Shown: positions 54,580 through 62,954 of the stretch, piece after piece | How the letters are laid out: every line of letters starts with the position of its first letter | Position numbering within the stretch: position 1 is the stretch's first letter | Origin: Gemmobacter lanyuensis | GTDB taxonomy: Bacteria; Pseudomonadota; Alphaproteobacteria; Rhodobacterales; Rhodobacteraceae | Direction of reading: 5' to 3' | NCBI RefSeq assembly: GCF_014652355.1 | Contig: NZ_BMYQ01000001.1 | Location: forward strand, 928,180 to 992,179 | DNA: 64,000 bases | Position numbers and translations under genes: made by a program | Notes under the pieces: generated by a model | Told to the model about the DNA's origin: nothing | Database searches by the model: none | What the model saw: only the letters and a program-made list of their open reading frames with translations

Positions 54580-56439
54580 TCAGTCCTCATAGGCCGTGCG
54601 GCCCGCGATCGGGCGACCGTCCTGATCCCGTGGTGCGGCGCTGAACTTGGGACCAAAGACATCGTCAAAGCGGATGCCCGTGTAGGTCATCACGCCGTGT
54701 GACTTGACCGCGCTATAGCCCCGACCATCCCTTGGGCTGCGCCATCGGCCTGCCTTGTCCTTGATCCGGGTCGAGACCCTGCGCTCTGTCCATCGCCCTT
54801 CGCCGCGCGTCTCGAGCCAATAGTTGAATGCCTGCACCAGCTCGCGCGCGCCGATCCTGTCGGCATCATTGCCGGTGCACAGGCAGCAGCTGGCGATGAA
54901 TGCGCCAATCGGGTCGCTATCCTCGCGGTATTCCGCCGTCGCATCGCGCACCTGATCCGGTTCCTGCAGACCACCCTCCAGGTAGTCCATCAACCCATCG
55001 ACCAGCCACCGCAGAATACCGTCACGCTCCTCCCACAGCTTGGCGCCGAGGTCAGGGTCACGCTCGGCCTCTGGGATCTGCACATCCCATGGCACCAGCT
55101 TCATCCTGCGCCAAATGCCATCATCGGTGGACCGGATATCAGGCTTGTGGTTGCCGCTCATCGTCAGCTTGAAATACGGGTAGAGCCGGAAGAAGGCCCC
55201 GTAGTTTGGCCGCACCATGATCGGCTCGCCGGAGGTGATCGACTTGATCAGCGCATCCTGAAGCTGCTCACCCTCGCGCGGCTCACTGGCCCGGGCCATG
55301 CGCGCGCCGACCAGATAGACCAGATCGGGCGTTGCCTGAGCGCCGCTCTGGGTGTTCTTCCCTGTCAGCGTCTCAATCCGGATCTCGGCCGCATATTCGC
55401 CCAACATCTTGGCGATCAGCTCTGCCAGCACGGATTTGCCGTTGGCCCCGGCGCCATACCAAAACATCATGGCCTGGACCGGTATGCCGCTGATCGAAAG
55501 CCCCAACCAGCGCTGCAGGTATCGGCGCATCTCCTCCGAAGGCTGGACCCGTTCGAGAAACGCCATGAACCGCGGGCACTTGGCCCTCGGATCATAATGC
55601 GCGTGGATCACCTTCGAAATCCGGTCGCGCTTATCGTGGGGGTCCAGCCTGACTGAAGCCGTTTTCGAAAACCCAGAATCGCCGCCGCCCTGCACCTCGA
55701 ACCGCAGAACACCCGACAATGTGTTGACGGCCATCGGATCGGCATCGAGCTCTTCGTGACGCACGGCAAGGTGCGGCGCGGCCTCTTTCAGCGCCGCGTC
55801 AATTCGGCCAGAATTCCCCGCCGTCCGCGCGAAATTGCGATGCGCCTTGCGCTTGTCACCCAACACCTTCTTGATATCCGCGATTGCCTTCAGCTTCTTC
55901 TGGATATCGGATATCTCTTGCTCGGCCTCGGCTTCCGGCTTGCCATCTTCGGTGACCATGCCCTGCAATTCGACCATCCTGTCGCGCAGATCACGTTCCT
56001 TGCCAATGGCCTCCATCTGCCAATCTTCAAGCTGAAGCCACGGGATTTCCCGAGCGATCAGCTCGCCCAGCTCCTGCGCCTTGGCGCGCACGGCCAGCTG
56101 ATGCATGTCGATCTGGTAATGCGTCCCGCACCAGACGTGCCAGCCGAGGGTCGGGACCGAGATGACATCCTCGCCGAAATGCCGCACGTACCGTTGGCCA
56201 TTGCCAAAATCGTTCAGCGGCAGCGGCGCGCATTCCCGTTCGATCCCTTGCCCCTGATCATCCGCAGGGTGGTGCGGGGGCAGTGCAGGCTCATCCGGAT
56301 AGGGCGTATCCTCGTCACCCATGGGCGCGTCATGGTCGTCCGCCATGGCTGCAGCCTCAGCTGCGATGTCTTCCGGCAGATCGACGTCCTCTGCGGCAGA
56401 CATGACCTGCCGCACACGCCCCAAGTTGTCCTCTGTCAT
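54580..56439 (-). CDS. Phage D5-type primase-helicase (SF3 helicase)
   Basis: 619 residues from ATG 56439 with GAGGCGGGAA upstream; a GTG at 56451 overlaps the primase stop but is less likely. Helicase domain: D5_N-like region about 200-310, Walker A GAGANGKS (329-336), then LTMSGNHKPDIRSTDDGIWR (SF3 motif C region with Asn) and RMKLVPWDVQIPEAERDP. Acts as replicative helicase together with the split primase. Charged coiled coil at 140-200. The iteron array lies 25 bp after its stop. Confidence 0.88.
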   Translation of the reverse strand: MTEDNLGRVRQVMSAAEDVDLPEDIAAEAAAMADDHDAPMGDEDTPYPDEPALPPHHPADDQGQGIERECAPLPLNDFGNGQRYVRHFGEDVISVPTLGWHVWCGTHYQIDMHQLAVRAKAQELGELIAREIPWLQLEDWQMEAIGKERDLRDRMVELQGMVTEDGKPEAEAEQEISDIQKKLKAIADIKKVLGDKRKAHRNFARTAGNSGRIDAALKEAAPHLAVRHEELDADPMAVNTLSGVLRFEVQGGGDSGFSKTASVRLDPHDKRDRISKVIHAHYDPRAKCPRFMAFLERVQPSEEMRRYLQRWLGLSISGIPVQAMMFWYGAGANGKSVLAELIAKMLGEYAAEIRIETLTGKNTQSGAQATPDLVYLVGARMARASEPREGEQLQDALIKSITSGEPIMVRPNYGAFFRLYPYFKLTMSGNHKPDIRSTDDGIWRRMKLVPWDVQIPEAERDPDLGAKLWEERDGILRWLVDGLMDYLEGGLQEPDQVRDATAEYREDSDPIGAFIASCCLCTGNDADRIGARELVQAFNYWLETRGEGRWTERRVSTRIKDKAGRWRSPRDGRGYSAVKSHGVMTYTGIRFDDVFGPKFSAAPRDQDGRPIAGRTAYED

Positions 56440-56447
56440 TTCCCGCC

Positions 56448-57581
56448 TCACAAATCATCGGGGTGCGGGGCATCGGCGCCCACACCCAACAAAACGTCAT
56501 TCAGATCAACCCCGGCCCCGGCCATCACGATCTGACCGCGCAGCCCTGGCCGTAGCGCCATGGCGCGGCGCAGCCCCGCCAGCAGCTGGGCGCGTGTCAA
56601 TTTCGGCTCGCTGTCCCCATCCTGGACGTAGATCAGCCGCTCTACCCCGGGTGGCGGCACAAAGGCCTCGGCATCGCCCAGATCCGGCAAACCCGCATAT
56701 TTCAGGCCCTGCCCCAGTCGGCGCTGACCAGCCATGTTGCCGAGGCTGATCCCGGACCAATACCCGGCACCCGCCGGAACATCGGCGATCAAGGCGGTCA
56801 ACGTCGTCTCGATCCCCTCGCCCATGATCAGCACAGGGGCAGGCCGCGTCAGACGGATCGACCCGCCCTTGACGCTGCCCAGGGATTTCTTGACCTTGAC
56901 CCGCTCACCCGTCGTCGGGTGCAGGATGACCGGCTTGCCCTTGGGCGCGCTCACGTCAAACCAGGTGCGATGGACACCCTGAAACCGGCCATCCGGCCCC
57001 TGAATCGCGGCCAGCATGGCAGGCCCGCGATGGACCTGAACCCATTTGCGATCGACCTGCACCGTATAGGCCAGATCCGGGTGATACCGCAGCGCGATCG
57101 GCATGCGTGGGTAAAGCGCCTGGGGAATGCCCCGCAGGGCGAGATAGTCATGCACCGGCGACCCTTGGGCGCTGACAGCGGCCTGCCAAATCTCGCGCGC
57201 CCCACGGATTGCCTCGGCCCGCTCTGCCCGGGCGCGCTCCTCGTTGCGCCGGCGGTTTTCCTCGGCCTGCCGCTCACGGGCGCGGCGCTCCTCTGGCGAT
57301 ACACCCTCCAACGACCCACACAGCCATTCCAACGCCGCACGGAAATCCATGCCCATGACGAACATGACCAGATCGATTGACCCGCCCCCGGCACCGCATT
57401 TGCGGCAGCCGAACACGCGCTTCTGAGTGTTGATCCCAAACCGGTCTGTCCCGCCACAGCGCGGGCAAGGCCCGATCATCTCGCGCCCTGCCCGCGCCAG
57501 ACGCTGGATCGCCAGACGGTCGGCAACCTCCGCGATATCCATTGCCTGCGCCTCGGCCACCCTCGGATCGTCGCGCACCAT
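56448..57581 (-). CDS. Phage DNA primase with zinc finger and Toprim domain
   Basis: 377 residues from ATG 57581. CHC2-like zinc finger: CPRCGGTDRF and CRKCGAGGGSIDL; helical region with Arg/Glu-rich coiled coil; Toprim domain with VLIMGEGIETTLTAL (catalytic Glu) and IYVQDGDSE (DxD). It makes RNA primers. In P4-like phages primase and helicase are one protein; here they are two genes with adjacent ends. Confidence 0.88.
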   Translation of the reverse strand: MVRDDPRVAEAQAMDIAEVADRLAIQRLARAGREMIGPCPRCGGTDRFGINTQKRVFGCRKCGAGGGSIDLVMFVMGMDFRAALEWLCGSLEGVSPEERRARERQAEENRRRNEERARAERAEAIRGAREIWQAAVSAQGSPVHDYLALRGIPQALYPRMPIALRYHPDLAYTVQVDRKWVQVHRGPAMLAAIQGPDGRFQGVHRTWFDVSAPKGKPVILHPTTGERVKVKKSLGSVKGGSIRLTRPAPVLIMGEGIETTLTALIADVPAGAGYWSGISLGNMAGQRRLGQGLKYAGLPDLGDAEAFVPPPGVERLIYVQDGDSEPKLTRAQLLAGLRRAMALRPGLRGQIVMAGAGVDLNDVLLGVGADAPHPDDL

Positions 57582-57582
57582 G

Positions 57583-58626
57583 TCAGCGCACCGCGGCAGC
57601 TGACTGCGCGCGAATCCGCAGCACCTCGAGCAGCGTCTGCTGACCGTCAATCGTCACACGGCCGCGCGGGTCACGGATGGGGCGCGACAGCTCCTCAAAG
57701 CGCAAATGCGCCGAAAACGTGTCGCAGCCGAGGTCCGCACAGATCTCGCCCAACTTGAGACCGCCCGCCAGCCCCTCGACCAGATCGAGGTCCGTCTTTG
57801 CGTTCCACTCTTTGCGATAGCCGATCCGCACCAGATGCTCATAAAGCACCCGCTGCTTCGGCAGCATGTGGGGCAAGGGTGCTGCGCCGCCAGCCTTCGG
57901 CGCAGCGCTCTGTGAGACCCCGTTGGCAGCGGCGCAAGGCCCACTCTCGCCGCCACCTTCACAGAGCACGGGGGTTTCGCCTGCATCAGACACCGGGAGG
58001 GAGGACCTGGCATCTGCGCCCGAGGCATGACCAACCCCGGCTTCGGCGGGCTGGCCCGCATCGGATTTCTTGGCGCGCAGGATCGATGCAATGGTCTGCA
58101 CCCGGCGCCGCGTCTCTTTCGCAATCTCATGCGCGCTAAGGCCACGGGCGGCCATCTCACGCACCACAGCCTTCTCGCCGTCGGTCATCGGCCCAAGAAT
58201 CGGCTCACCGCCCTCAGCCCCCTCAGCCCTAAGGGGCGCGACCGGCACGGCGGTGACAGCCTCAGGAACCGCCTCAGCCGCGGCCTCTGGCACGGCCTGA
58301 GCCACGGCTGCGGTCACAGACCGAGCCGATCGCACAAAACGGCAAAACGGCTCAGGATCCATGCGGGGCGGAACCACATCGACCACCTGCTGCACAACCG
58401 GCGCCGGATCAGCGGCAGGCTCCAGCACGAAGGGCGGTGGGGGCCCGAACTCGACCGCCGCAGGCATGGTCCACCCCGTCCGGATCACCGCCTCGCGCCC
58501 CGGCACGATGCTGATCACAACATCCAGACGCAGGCTCGCCTCGATCCGCCCGGCGGCATCCGCAATATGACCCAGTTGCCCCAGCAGAGCCCGCAGATCA
58601 TCCACGCTCATCTCGGTCAAATTCAT
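57583..58626 (-). CDS. Phage early protein with HTH, unknown
   Basis: 347 residues. The middle has EMAARGLSAHEIAKETRRRV, a helix-turn-helix of the homeodomain-like type, between two Ala/Pro/Val-rich flexible regions. The C-terminal 100 residues form a folded domain (LVEGLAGGLKLGEICADLGC, LRFEELSRPIRDPRGRVTID). A DNA-binding replication accessory is possible. Stop is 1 bp before the primase start codon. Confidence 0.6.
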   Translation of the reverse strand: MNLTEMSVDDLRALLGQLGHIADAAGRIEASLRLDVVISIVPGREAVIRTGWTMPAAVEFGPPPPFVLEPAADPAPVVQQVVDVVPPRMDPEPFCRFVRSARSVTAAVAQAVPEAAAEAVPEAVTAVPVAPLRAEGAEGGEPILGPMTDGEKAVVREMAARGLSAHEIAKETRRRVQTIASILRAKKSDAGQPAEAGVGHASGADARSSLPVSDAGETPVLCEGGGESGPCAAANGVSQSAAPKAGGAAPLPHMLPKQRVLYEHLVRIGYRKEWNAKTDLDLVEGLAGGLKLGEICADLGCDTFSAHLRFEELSRPIRDPRGRVTIDGQQTLLEVLRIRAQSAAAVR

Positions 58627-58898
58627 TTCACACCCCCGGCAAAGCCCGCAGTCAGCGCCGCGGCGGCATCGACCACCCCGGCCAGCGCGCGCAGCTGGTC
58701 GCCCATCCCGGGCGCCAGAAAATCGTTGAAGATCGCCTGGCCCGCGATTGGCCCCTCAGCGCCCCGATGCCAGATCAGCTGGCCACAACCCTCGGCCACC
58801 AGAACCGTCGCCGTGGCATCGCCGACGGCCAGATCCACCCGCATCTGCTGCTGCACGAGCTGCGCGGCGATTTTCCCGATCGGACGAAACTGTGACAT
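58623..58898 (-). CDS. Small phage early protein, unknown
   Basis: 91 residues from ATG 58898: FRPIGKIAAQLVQQQMRVDL, then AEGCGQLIWHRGAEGPIAGQ and an Ala-rich end. It overlaps the next gene by 4 bp (ATGA). The 226 bp upstream (58899-59124) hold no gene I can support. Confidence 0.5.
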   Translation of the reverse strand: MSQFRPIGKIAAQLVQQQMRVDLAVGDATATVLVAEGCGQLIWHRGAEGPIAGQAIFNDFLAPGMGDQLRALAGVVDAAAALTAGFAGGVK

Positions 58899-59124
58899 GT
58901 TGGCCCCGATGGCTGGTCCGGCGCATCGGCCCGGGCGGAACGTCCCGGGCCGCGCAACACCAGACGAGAACCCGGAAAGCGTCCGGGCGGCGCACCGGGC
59001 CCACCACAGCCCGGATCGGAATAAAAAGGGCGCGGCGGCCTGTAACGCCGCGCCAGTCACCGTGCGTCTGGCCGCACGATGAACCCTGCATCCGGGGAAA
59101 ACGGGTCGGATGCCGGGCGGGAGG

Positions 59125-59472
59125 TCACTGCCCGAACTCCTCAGGCCACAGCGCCATGGCCATCATGACCTTGTCGCCGGTCGGGCAGGAAAACCCATCG
59201 AACCAGTTGCACGCGGTCTGAAAGGTGACCTGAAACACCACCGCGCATTCCTCGCGCGATCGGCAGCGGCGGGCGACAAGATCAGCCCAGAAGGCCGTCG
59301 CCTCATGCCGCGTGATCACCGGCGCAACCGAGACACGACGCGCGGCGGCGGCACCCCGGCCACCGGCGCGGCGGTCGAACGGATTGGCGCGGGACTTTTG
59401 ATCGCGCCCGGGCGCATGCTGCGATGGAAGCGCGGAGTCGATGCGACGAAATGGGAGGGGCTTCGATGACAT
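59125..59472 (-). CDS. Phage HTH-type regulatory protein
   Basis: 115 residues. Arg/Ser-rich N-terminal half (possibly disordered), then a folded C-terminal half with SREECAVVFQVTFQTACNWF, an HTH-like segment, and KVMMAMALWPEEFGQ. Similar proteins sit next to Cro in prophages. The start overlaps the stop of the upstream Cro-like gene (TGATG). Confidence 0.55.
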   Translation of the reverse strand: MSSKPLPFRRIDSALPSQHAPGRDQKSRANPFDRRAGGRGAAAARRVSVAPVITRHEATAFWADLVARRCRSREECAVVFQVTFQTACNWFDGFSCPTGDKVMMAMALWPEEFGQ

Positions 59473-59690
59473 CAGGCGACGTCCCTTGCTTGTTCAGGCT
59501 CCGCTGGTGGCGGGTTTTCAGCCATGTAGAGGCGAATTCTGTCTGCAACAGCCATGGTTGGGCTTGCCTTGCCGGATCGCCAGTTGTCCCAGCTTCCCCA
59601 GCTCGCGCCGACAGCAGCGCGCAGTACACCCTGCGGCTTTCGTCCAATCGCAGCTGCGTAGGTTTCAACTTCTTGGATGAACTGTTCCAT
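59472..59690 (-). CDS. Cro-like regulator
   Basis: 72 residues. AAAIGRKPQGVLRAAVGASW and GSWDNWRSGKASPTMAVAD fit a lambda-repressor-like HTH with recognition helix near SWDNWRSG. It is divergent to the CI gene with 51 bp between starts or 87 bp to the preferred CI start. First gene of the long leftward block; operator 59703-59717 lies between its candidate -35 (TTGCAT) and -10 (CATAAG). Confidence 0.65.
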   Translation of the reverse strand: MEQFIQEVETYAAAIGRKPQGVLRAAVGASWGSWDNWRSGKASPTMAVADRIRLYMAENPPPAEPEQARDVA

Positions 59691-59702
59691 GCCCTACTTA
59701 TG

Positions 59703-59717
59703 GGGGATATTTACCCC
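59703..59717. promoter_or_regulatory. Repressor operator O1
   Basis: GGGGATATTTACCCC, near-palindromic. It lies between TTGCAT (59720s) and CATAAG (59700) read leftward, 18 bp apart, so binding would block leftward transcription of the cro block. Confidence 0.55.
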
Positions 59718-59726
59718 ATAATGCAA

Positions 59727-59741
59727 GGGGAAATCTAACCC
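59727..59741. promoter_or_regulatory. Repressor operator O2
   Basis: GGGGAAATCTAACCC. Centre-to-centre distance to O1 is 24 bp. It ends at the base before ATG 59742, so it may also control the CI gene. Confidence 0.5.
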
Positions 59742-59777
59742 ATGCGGCGCGCGCTGTCGGCGGGTACACTCCGCATC

Positions 59778-60407
59778 ATGGAAAACAGCTTCAAAGAAGC
59801 GCTCGAAGTCGCCCTCAAGATCACCGGAAGATCTCTTCGTAGCGTCGCTATTGCTTCCGGCGTGAGCTACGAGCAACTAAAGGGGCTTAAGCAGGGAAAG
59901 GCATCATCGACCAATGTCGACGATGCGATGCGCGTCGCCCGCGCCTTCGGCGTAACATTAGATGATTTCTATACCGGTCGCCTGGGCGCCACTCAGTCTG
60001 TAGCGGTGGCAGGGCGTGTTGGTGCAGGCGCAGAGGTTGTGCTTAGCGATGACCACGCAAAAGGTGACGGACTCTACCACGTGGCATGTCCGCCGCAGCT
60101 CGCACCACGCGGCGTGGTGGCAGTCGAGGTCGTTGGCGACAGCATGGAACCAGTTTTTTACGAAGGGGATATTCTTTTCTATTCACGACAGACCATTGGC
60201 ATCCCGACCGAGGCGATCGGGCGACCGTGTATCTGCGAAGATTATGATGGACTCGTCTGGGTGAAACAGGTCAAGGTGGGAACATCTCCCGGGCTATTCA
60301 ATCTACTCTCCATCAACCCAACCGGGACAAATCGCCTCGACGTGGCTCTCAAGTGGGCAGCGCCGGTGCTTTTCCATCTGCCAATGACTTACGTTACCAA
60401 ACTGTAG
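59778..60407 (+). CDS. CI-type phage repressor with S24 peptidase domain
   Basis: 209 residues from ATG 59778; ATG 59742 in frame would add 12 residues and touches operator O2. N-terminal HTH: RSLRSVAIASGVSYEQLKGL. C-terminal LexA/CI domain: candidate cleavage Ala-Gly in VAVAGRVGAG, Ser in VVGDSMEPVFYEGD, Lys in WVKQVKVG. All parts for RecA-stimulated self-cleavage are present. It keeps the prophage silent through the four GGGG-TTTACCCC-type operators. Confidence 0.85.
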   Translation: MENSFKEALEVALKITGRSLRSVAIASGVSYEQLKGLKQGKASSTNVDDAMRVARAFGVTLDDFYTGRLGATQSVAVAGRVGAGAEVVLSDDHAKGDGLYHVACPPQLAPRGVVAVEVVGDSMEPVFYEGDILFYSRQTIGIPTEAIGRPCICEDYDGLVWVKQVKVGTSPGLFNLLSINPTGTNRLDVALKWAAPVLFHLPMTYVTKL

Positions 60408-60433
60408 AATCTTCAAGGCCTAAGAGCTATATA

Positions 60434-60784
60434 ATGATTGAAATTCAAAAACTTGCGCTTGCCTTCATCACCTCGCTCGTGCCGTTTGCTCTCGCTCACC
60501 CTGCGTTTCCGGCGACCATGGAAGAAAATCTGCAAACTTGCAAAAAGGTCGGGCAGCTTGCGGAGAGCATAATGAACGCGAGGCAGGCAGGCGCAACGCC
60601 ATCCAAGATGATTGAAGTGGTAATTACTCCGACGATGGAGGAGGACGCCAAGAGCCTTATCATGAAGATGATTACCAACGCGTTCGATGAACCACGTTAC
60701 AACTCTCCCAAATTCATCACCAGATCAGTGCAGGATTTCCGCTCAAAAGCTGAGTCGGAATGCCTTAGCGTGGTCATGAAATAG
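60434..60784 (+). CDS. Exported small prophage protein beside the repressor
   Basis: 116 residues from ATG 60434. Signal peptide about 1-25 (LALAFITSLVPFALAHPAFP, cleavage near HPAFPA), then a helical mature part with CKKVGQLAESIMNARQAGAT and a second Cys near the end, which could form a disulfide. It follows CI by 26 bp and so is probably transcribed in the lysogen. Lower GC than the structural genes. Periplasmic role unknown: superinfection exclusion or lysogenic conversion. Confidence 0.6.
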   Translation: MIEIQKLALAFITSLVPFALAHPAFPATMEENLQTCKKVGQLAESIMNARQAGATPSKMIEVVITPTMEEDAKSLIMKMITNAFDEPRYNSPKFITRSVQDFRSKAESECLSVVMK

Positions 60785-60893
60785 CAGGCCCACCTGCAAC
60801 AAGACCATCTACGGTTCGTACTACACGTCACCCGGCGCCGAGTCATCGGCGCCGGTTCGATTCGTCATGCTTGCTCGCAGTTGGCGGCCAATA

Positions 60894-60908
60894 GGGTAAA
60901 TTTCACCC
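60894..60908. promoter_or_regulatory. Repressor operator O3
   Basis: GGGTAAATTTCACCC, the same near-palindrome as O1/O2. It lies upstream of the -35 element of the rightward early promoter. Confidence 0.55.
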
Positions 60909-60915
60909 ACAGCAC

Positions 60916-60944
60916 TTGACGGGGGAAATTTACCCTATCATATT
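60916..60944 (+). promoter_or_regulatory. Early rightward promoter
   Basis: TTGACG (60916-60921), 17-bp spacer, CATATT (60939-60944). About 22 bp further starts GATGGAGG with ATG 60974. Operator O4 fills the spacer. Confidence 0.6.
60922..60936. promoter_or_regulatory. Repressor operator O4
   Basis: GGGGAAATTTACCCT, between -35 and -10 of the early promoter, 28 bp centre-to-centre from O3. Its position predicts direct repression by CI. Confidence 0.6.
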
Positions 60945-60973
60945 GACTCCATCGAAACCCGATGGAGGCCCAC

Positions 60974-61447
60974 ATGCCCAGCAAGACGGACACCCTCGAC
61001 GATGCCGTGAAGCGCGAGACGCCACGGCCCTATATCTTGGCAAAGGACGGTGGCGCAGGGGCGCGCGAAAGGCTGCTGGTTGCCCTTTGCGATCACTCTT
61101 ACATCGGGCGGGTCACCGACACGCCGGCCATCGACGCGCCCATCACCCAAGATGAAGCGCAGCGCTTCATCCTGTCCCAAATCGGCCCGGTGTCCGAAGC
61201 GAAGCTGCAGAACATGCTGCACGTTGCCTGGACGCGCCTCTCCTACGCCACCAGCCCCGAACAGATGCTCAGCCTCGAACATCTGATCACGGCAATCAGC
61301 ATCGGCATCGGCATGATGCGCCACGAAGAGGCGCCCCAGATCATCGAGCGCAATCTGCTGCGCGAAGAAACGCGCGGCGCCGCAGAGATGCAGACCCACG
61401 CGCTCAACCGTTGGCGGCGGCTTTCGCGCTTGGCAGATCAGGGCTGA
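60974..61447 (+). CDS. Phage early protein, unknown
   Basis: 157 residues from ATG 60974 (GGAGG 5 bp upstream). All-helical: ILSQIGPVSEAKLQNMLHVA, ITAISIGIGMMRHEEAPQII, ending HALNRWRRLSRLADQG. First gene of the rightward early operon under CI control. No known family recognised; ends directly against the convergent gene at 61448. Confidence 0.6.
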   Translation: MPSKTDTLDDAVKRETPRPYILAKDGGAGARERLLVALCDHSYIGRVTDTPAIDAPITQDEAQRFILSQIGPVSEAKLQNMLHVAWTRLSYATSPEQMLSLEHLITAISIGIGMMRHEEAPQIIERNLLREETRGAAEMQTHALNRWRRLSRLADQG

Positions 61448-61669
61448 TCAGATGCCGAGCTTGGCCTTGATCGCCGCAACGTCGCGCTGGATCGCGCGGA
61501 TCGCCGCCCCCAAACCGGCAACGTCGCTCTTTGTGTGGTCAAGCTCGGTCACAATCTGGCTCAGCGAGATGGTGCGACCGCCCGTCAGTTGCGCCACCGG
61601 CTCGGCGCCATCCAGCGCGCTGATCGCAAACTCCAGCTCGGTCACGCGATCCTCAAGATCACTGCTCAT
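61448..61669 (-). CDS. Small coiled-coil protein on the opposite strand
   Basis: 73 residues from ATG 61669. Two heptad stretches (SSDLEDRVTELEFAISALDG, LGAAIRAIQRDVAAIKAKLG) suggest a dimeric coiled coil. AGGA about 9 bp upstream. It is the only minus-strand gene among the right-hand early genes, so an antisense or cargo role is possible. Confidence is limited by its size. Confidence 0.5.
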   Translation of the reverse strand: MSSDLEDRVTELEFAISALDGAEPVAQLTGGRTISLSQIVTELDHTKSDVAGLGAAIRAIQRDVAAIKAKLGI

Positions 61670-61780
61670 TTCCCGCGTCCTTTCGTTCTTCGCGTGGGGA
61701 ATCGCGGGTGGCGTTTCCACCGCCACCCGCACCTGACCTTCGCCGTCTCAACCTGTCCTTGCAACCCGATGGAGGCCACC

Positions 61781-61981
61781 ATGTCCGCACACAGTTATCC
61801 CGTCGATCTGGTGGCGCAGGCGCGCCATCTCGTCACCCACGCCCATGACTACATGGACCTGCCCGCCAACGAGCTGGCCGATGACCTGAGCGCCGCGTGG
61901 GCCGTCCTGCGCGATGATCTGCAGCGCCGCCGACGGGCGCGGGTGCGGTTCCTGCCAATCCACCCCGGGGACGCCGCCTGA
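61781..61981 (+). CDS. Small phage protein, unknown
   Basis: 66 residues from ATG 61781; leader AACCCGATGGAGGCC is identical to that of the gene at 60974. Helical N-terminal half (VDLVAQARHLVTHAHDYMDL), basic C-terminal end (LQRRRRARVRFL). The next gene starts on its stop codon (TGATG). Confidence 0.55.
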   Translation: MSAHSYPVDLVAQARHLVTHAHDYMDLPANELADDLSAAWAVLRDDLQRRRRARVRFLPIHPGDAA

Positions 61982-62286
61982 TGCGCCCCGCGACCTATGC
62001 CATTCACCCGGCCTTGCGCCGCCTGCGCGATGCCTGGGCATGGGCCCGCAGCATTGACCACACCGCCGACATGATCGGCGCCGAATGCCCCGGCCTGCGC
62101 CACGTCGCCCCGCGCGACGGCGCCTTCGTCCTTCAGGGGCAGACCGTGACCGGCGGCGGTGTGGGCATCTCGATCACCGACACCGACCAGATTGTCATCC
62201 TGCGCACCGAACCGGACCGCGAGCCCACGCATATCGTGATGGCCCTGCCCGCCCGCCTGCGCCGCACCATGGGGTCAGCCGCATGA
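61981..62286 (+). CDS. Small phage protein, unknown
   Basis: 101 residues. HPALRRLRDAWAWARSIDHT, then a beta part (GAFVLQGQTVTGGGVGISIT, DQIVILRT). Translationally coupled to both neighbours (TGATG before, ATGA after). Function unknown. Confidence 0.55.
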   Translation: MRPATYAIHPALRRLRDAWAWARSIDHTADMIGAECPGLRHVAPRDGAFVLQGQTVTGGGVGISITDTDQIVILRTEPDREPTHIVMALPARLRRTMGSAA

Positions 62287-62489
62287 AAACCGCTCAGTCC
62301 AACCTCAACGCGCGCACGATCCGCGCTGACCGCCTGCAACGCGCCATGCCTGCCATGCGCACGGCGGGCACCGCCGCCCTGTTTCTGGTGATCCTGACCG
62401 GCGCGCTTGTCGCCGCGGATACCGGCCTGCGCATCGCCCGTGATCTGCCCGATCTGATCGCCGAGGCCGAGGCCCGGGCCAGCTGGTGA
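62283..62489 (+). CDS. Small single-helix membrane protein
   Basis: 68 residues from ATG 62283. One transmembrane helix (AGTAALFLVILTGALVAADT) after a basic N-terminus (NARTIRADRLQRAM). Coupled to the preceding gene by ATGA and to the next by GTGA. Confidence 0.55.
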   Translation: MKTAQSNLNARTIRADRLQRAMPAMRTAGTAALFLVILTGALVAADTGLRIARDLPDLIAEAEARASW

Positions 62490-62674
62490 CGACAGACCGT
62501 CGCTGCCTCATCTGCGGCAGCCCGAACGCGCCCTTCGGTTTTCGCGCGCCCGGTCCGCTCCGCAGCCTGCCGCCTCATTTGCGCGCCTACCGGTGGGCCT
62601 GCATCCGCCATCGCGAGCAGGTCGAGGACACGCCGATCAAACCACAGCCGGACCGGCGCCCCGCGCCACGTTGA
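62486..62674 (+). CDS. Small Cys-containing phage protein, GTG start
   Basis: 62 residues from GTG 62486, overlapping the previous stop (GTGA). CLICGSPNAPFGFRAPGPLR and later RWACIRHREQ give CxxC plus Cys/His, a possible zinc knuckle. Coupled translation is the main support. Confidence 0.45.
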   Translation: MTTDRRCLICGSPNAPFGFRAPGPLRSLPPHLRAYRWACIRHREQVEDTPIKPQPDRRPAPR

Positions 62675-62693
62675 CCGCGCCCCTTTGCCACAA

Positions 62694-62954
62694 ATGGATT
62701 TGACCATGCCGCACCGCGCCAATCCCGACGACCACCGCGACCAACTGGACTGGCGCGGTGAACACCTGATCCGGCGCCGGCCGACTGCCACGGAACGCAA
62801 AAAAGCGGGCTGCAGCGCCATGGCCTCGACCATCGCGGAAATGAACCGCCGAAAGGGGATCAAGCCCCGATCCGCCGCCGACCATGACCGGTTCGTGCGG
62901 GGCGTTTTCAAAGATCTGAGCATCATCATCAAAATGGAGGCCAAGAATGCGTGA
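62694..62954 (+). CDS. Small basic phage protein, unknown
   Basis: 86 residues from ATG 62694; ATG 62706 is possible. Arg/Lys/Asp-rich (HRANPDDHRDQLDWRGEHLI, RRRPTATERKKAG), then an amphipathic helix. The next gene starts inside its end (8-bp overlap). Confidence 0.5.
   Translation: MDLTMPHRANPDDHRDQLDWRGEHLIRRRPTATERKKAGCSAMASTIAEMNRRKGIKPRSAADHDRFVRGVFKDLSIIIKMEAKNA

Noticed and set aside
54222-54668. Open frame reading through the iteron array
   Set aside because: SSPSSP-type low-complexity peptide is produced by the repeats, not by selection for a protein; it also overlaps the helicase end.
60840-60865. GGTTCGATTC, resembling a tRNA T-loop
   Set aside because: The flanking bases do not pair as a T-stem, and no anticodon or acceptor arm fits.
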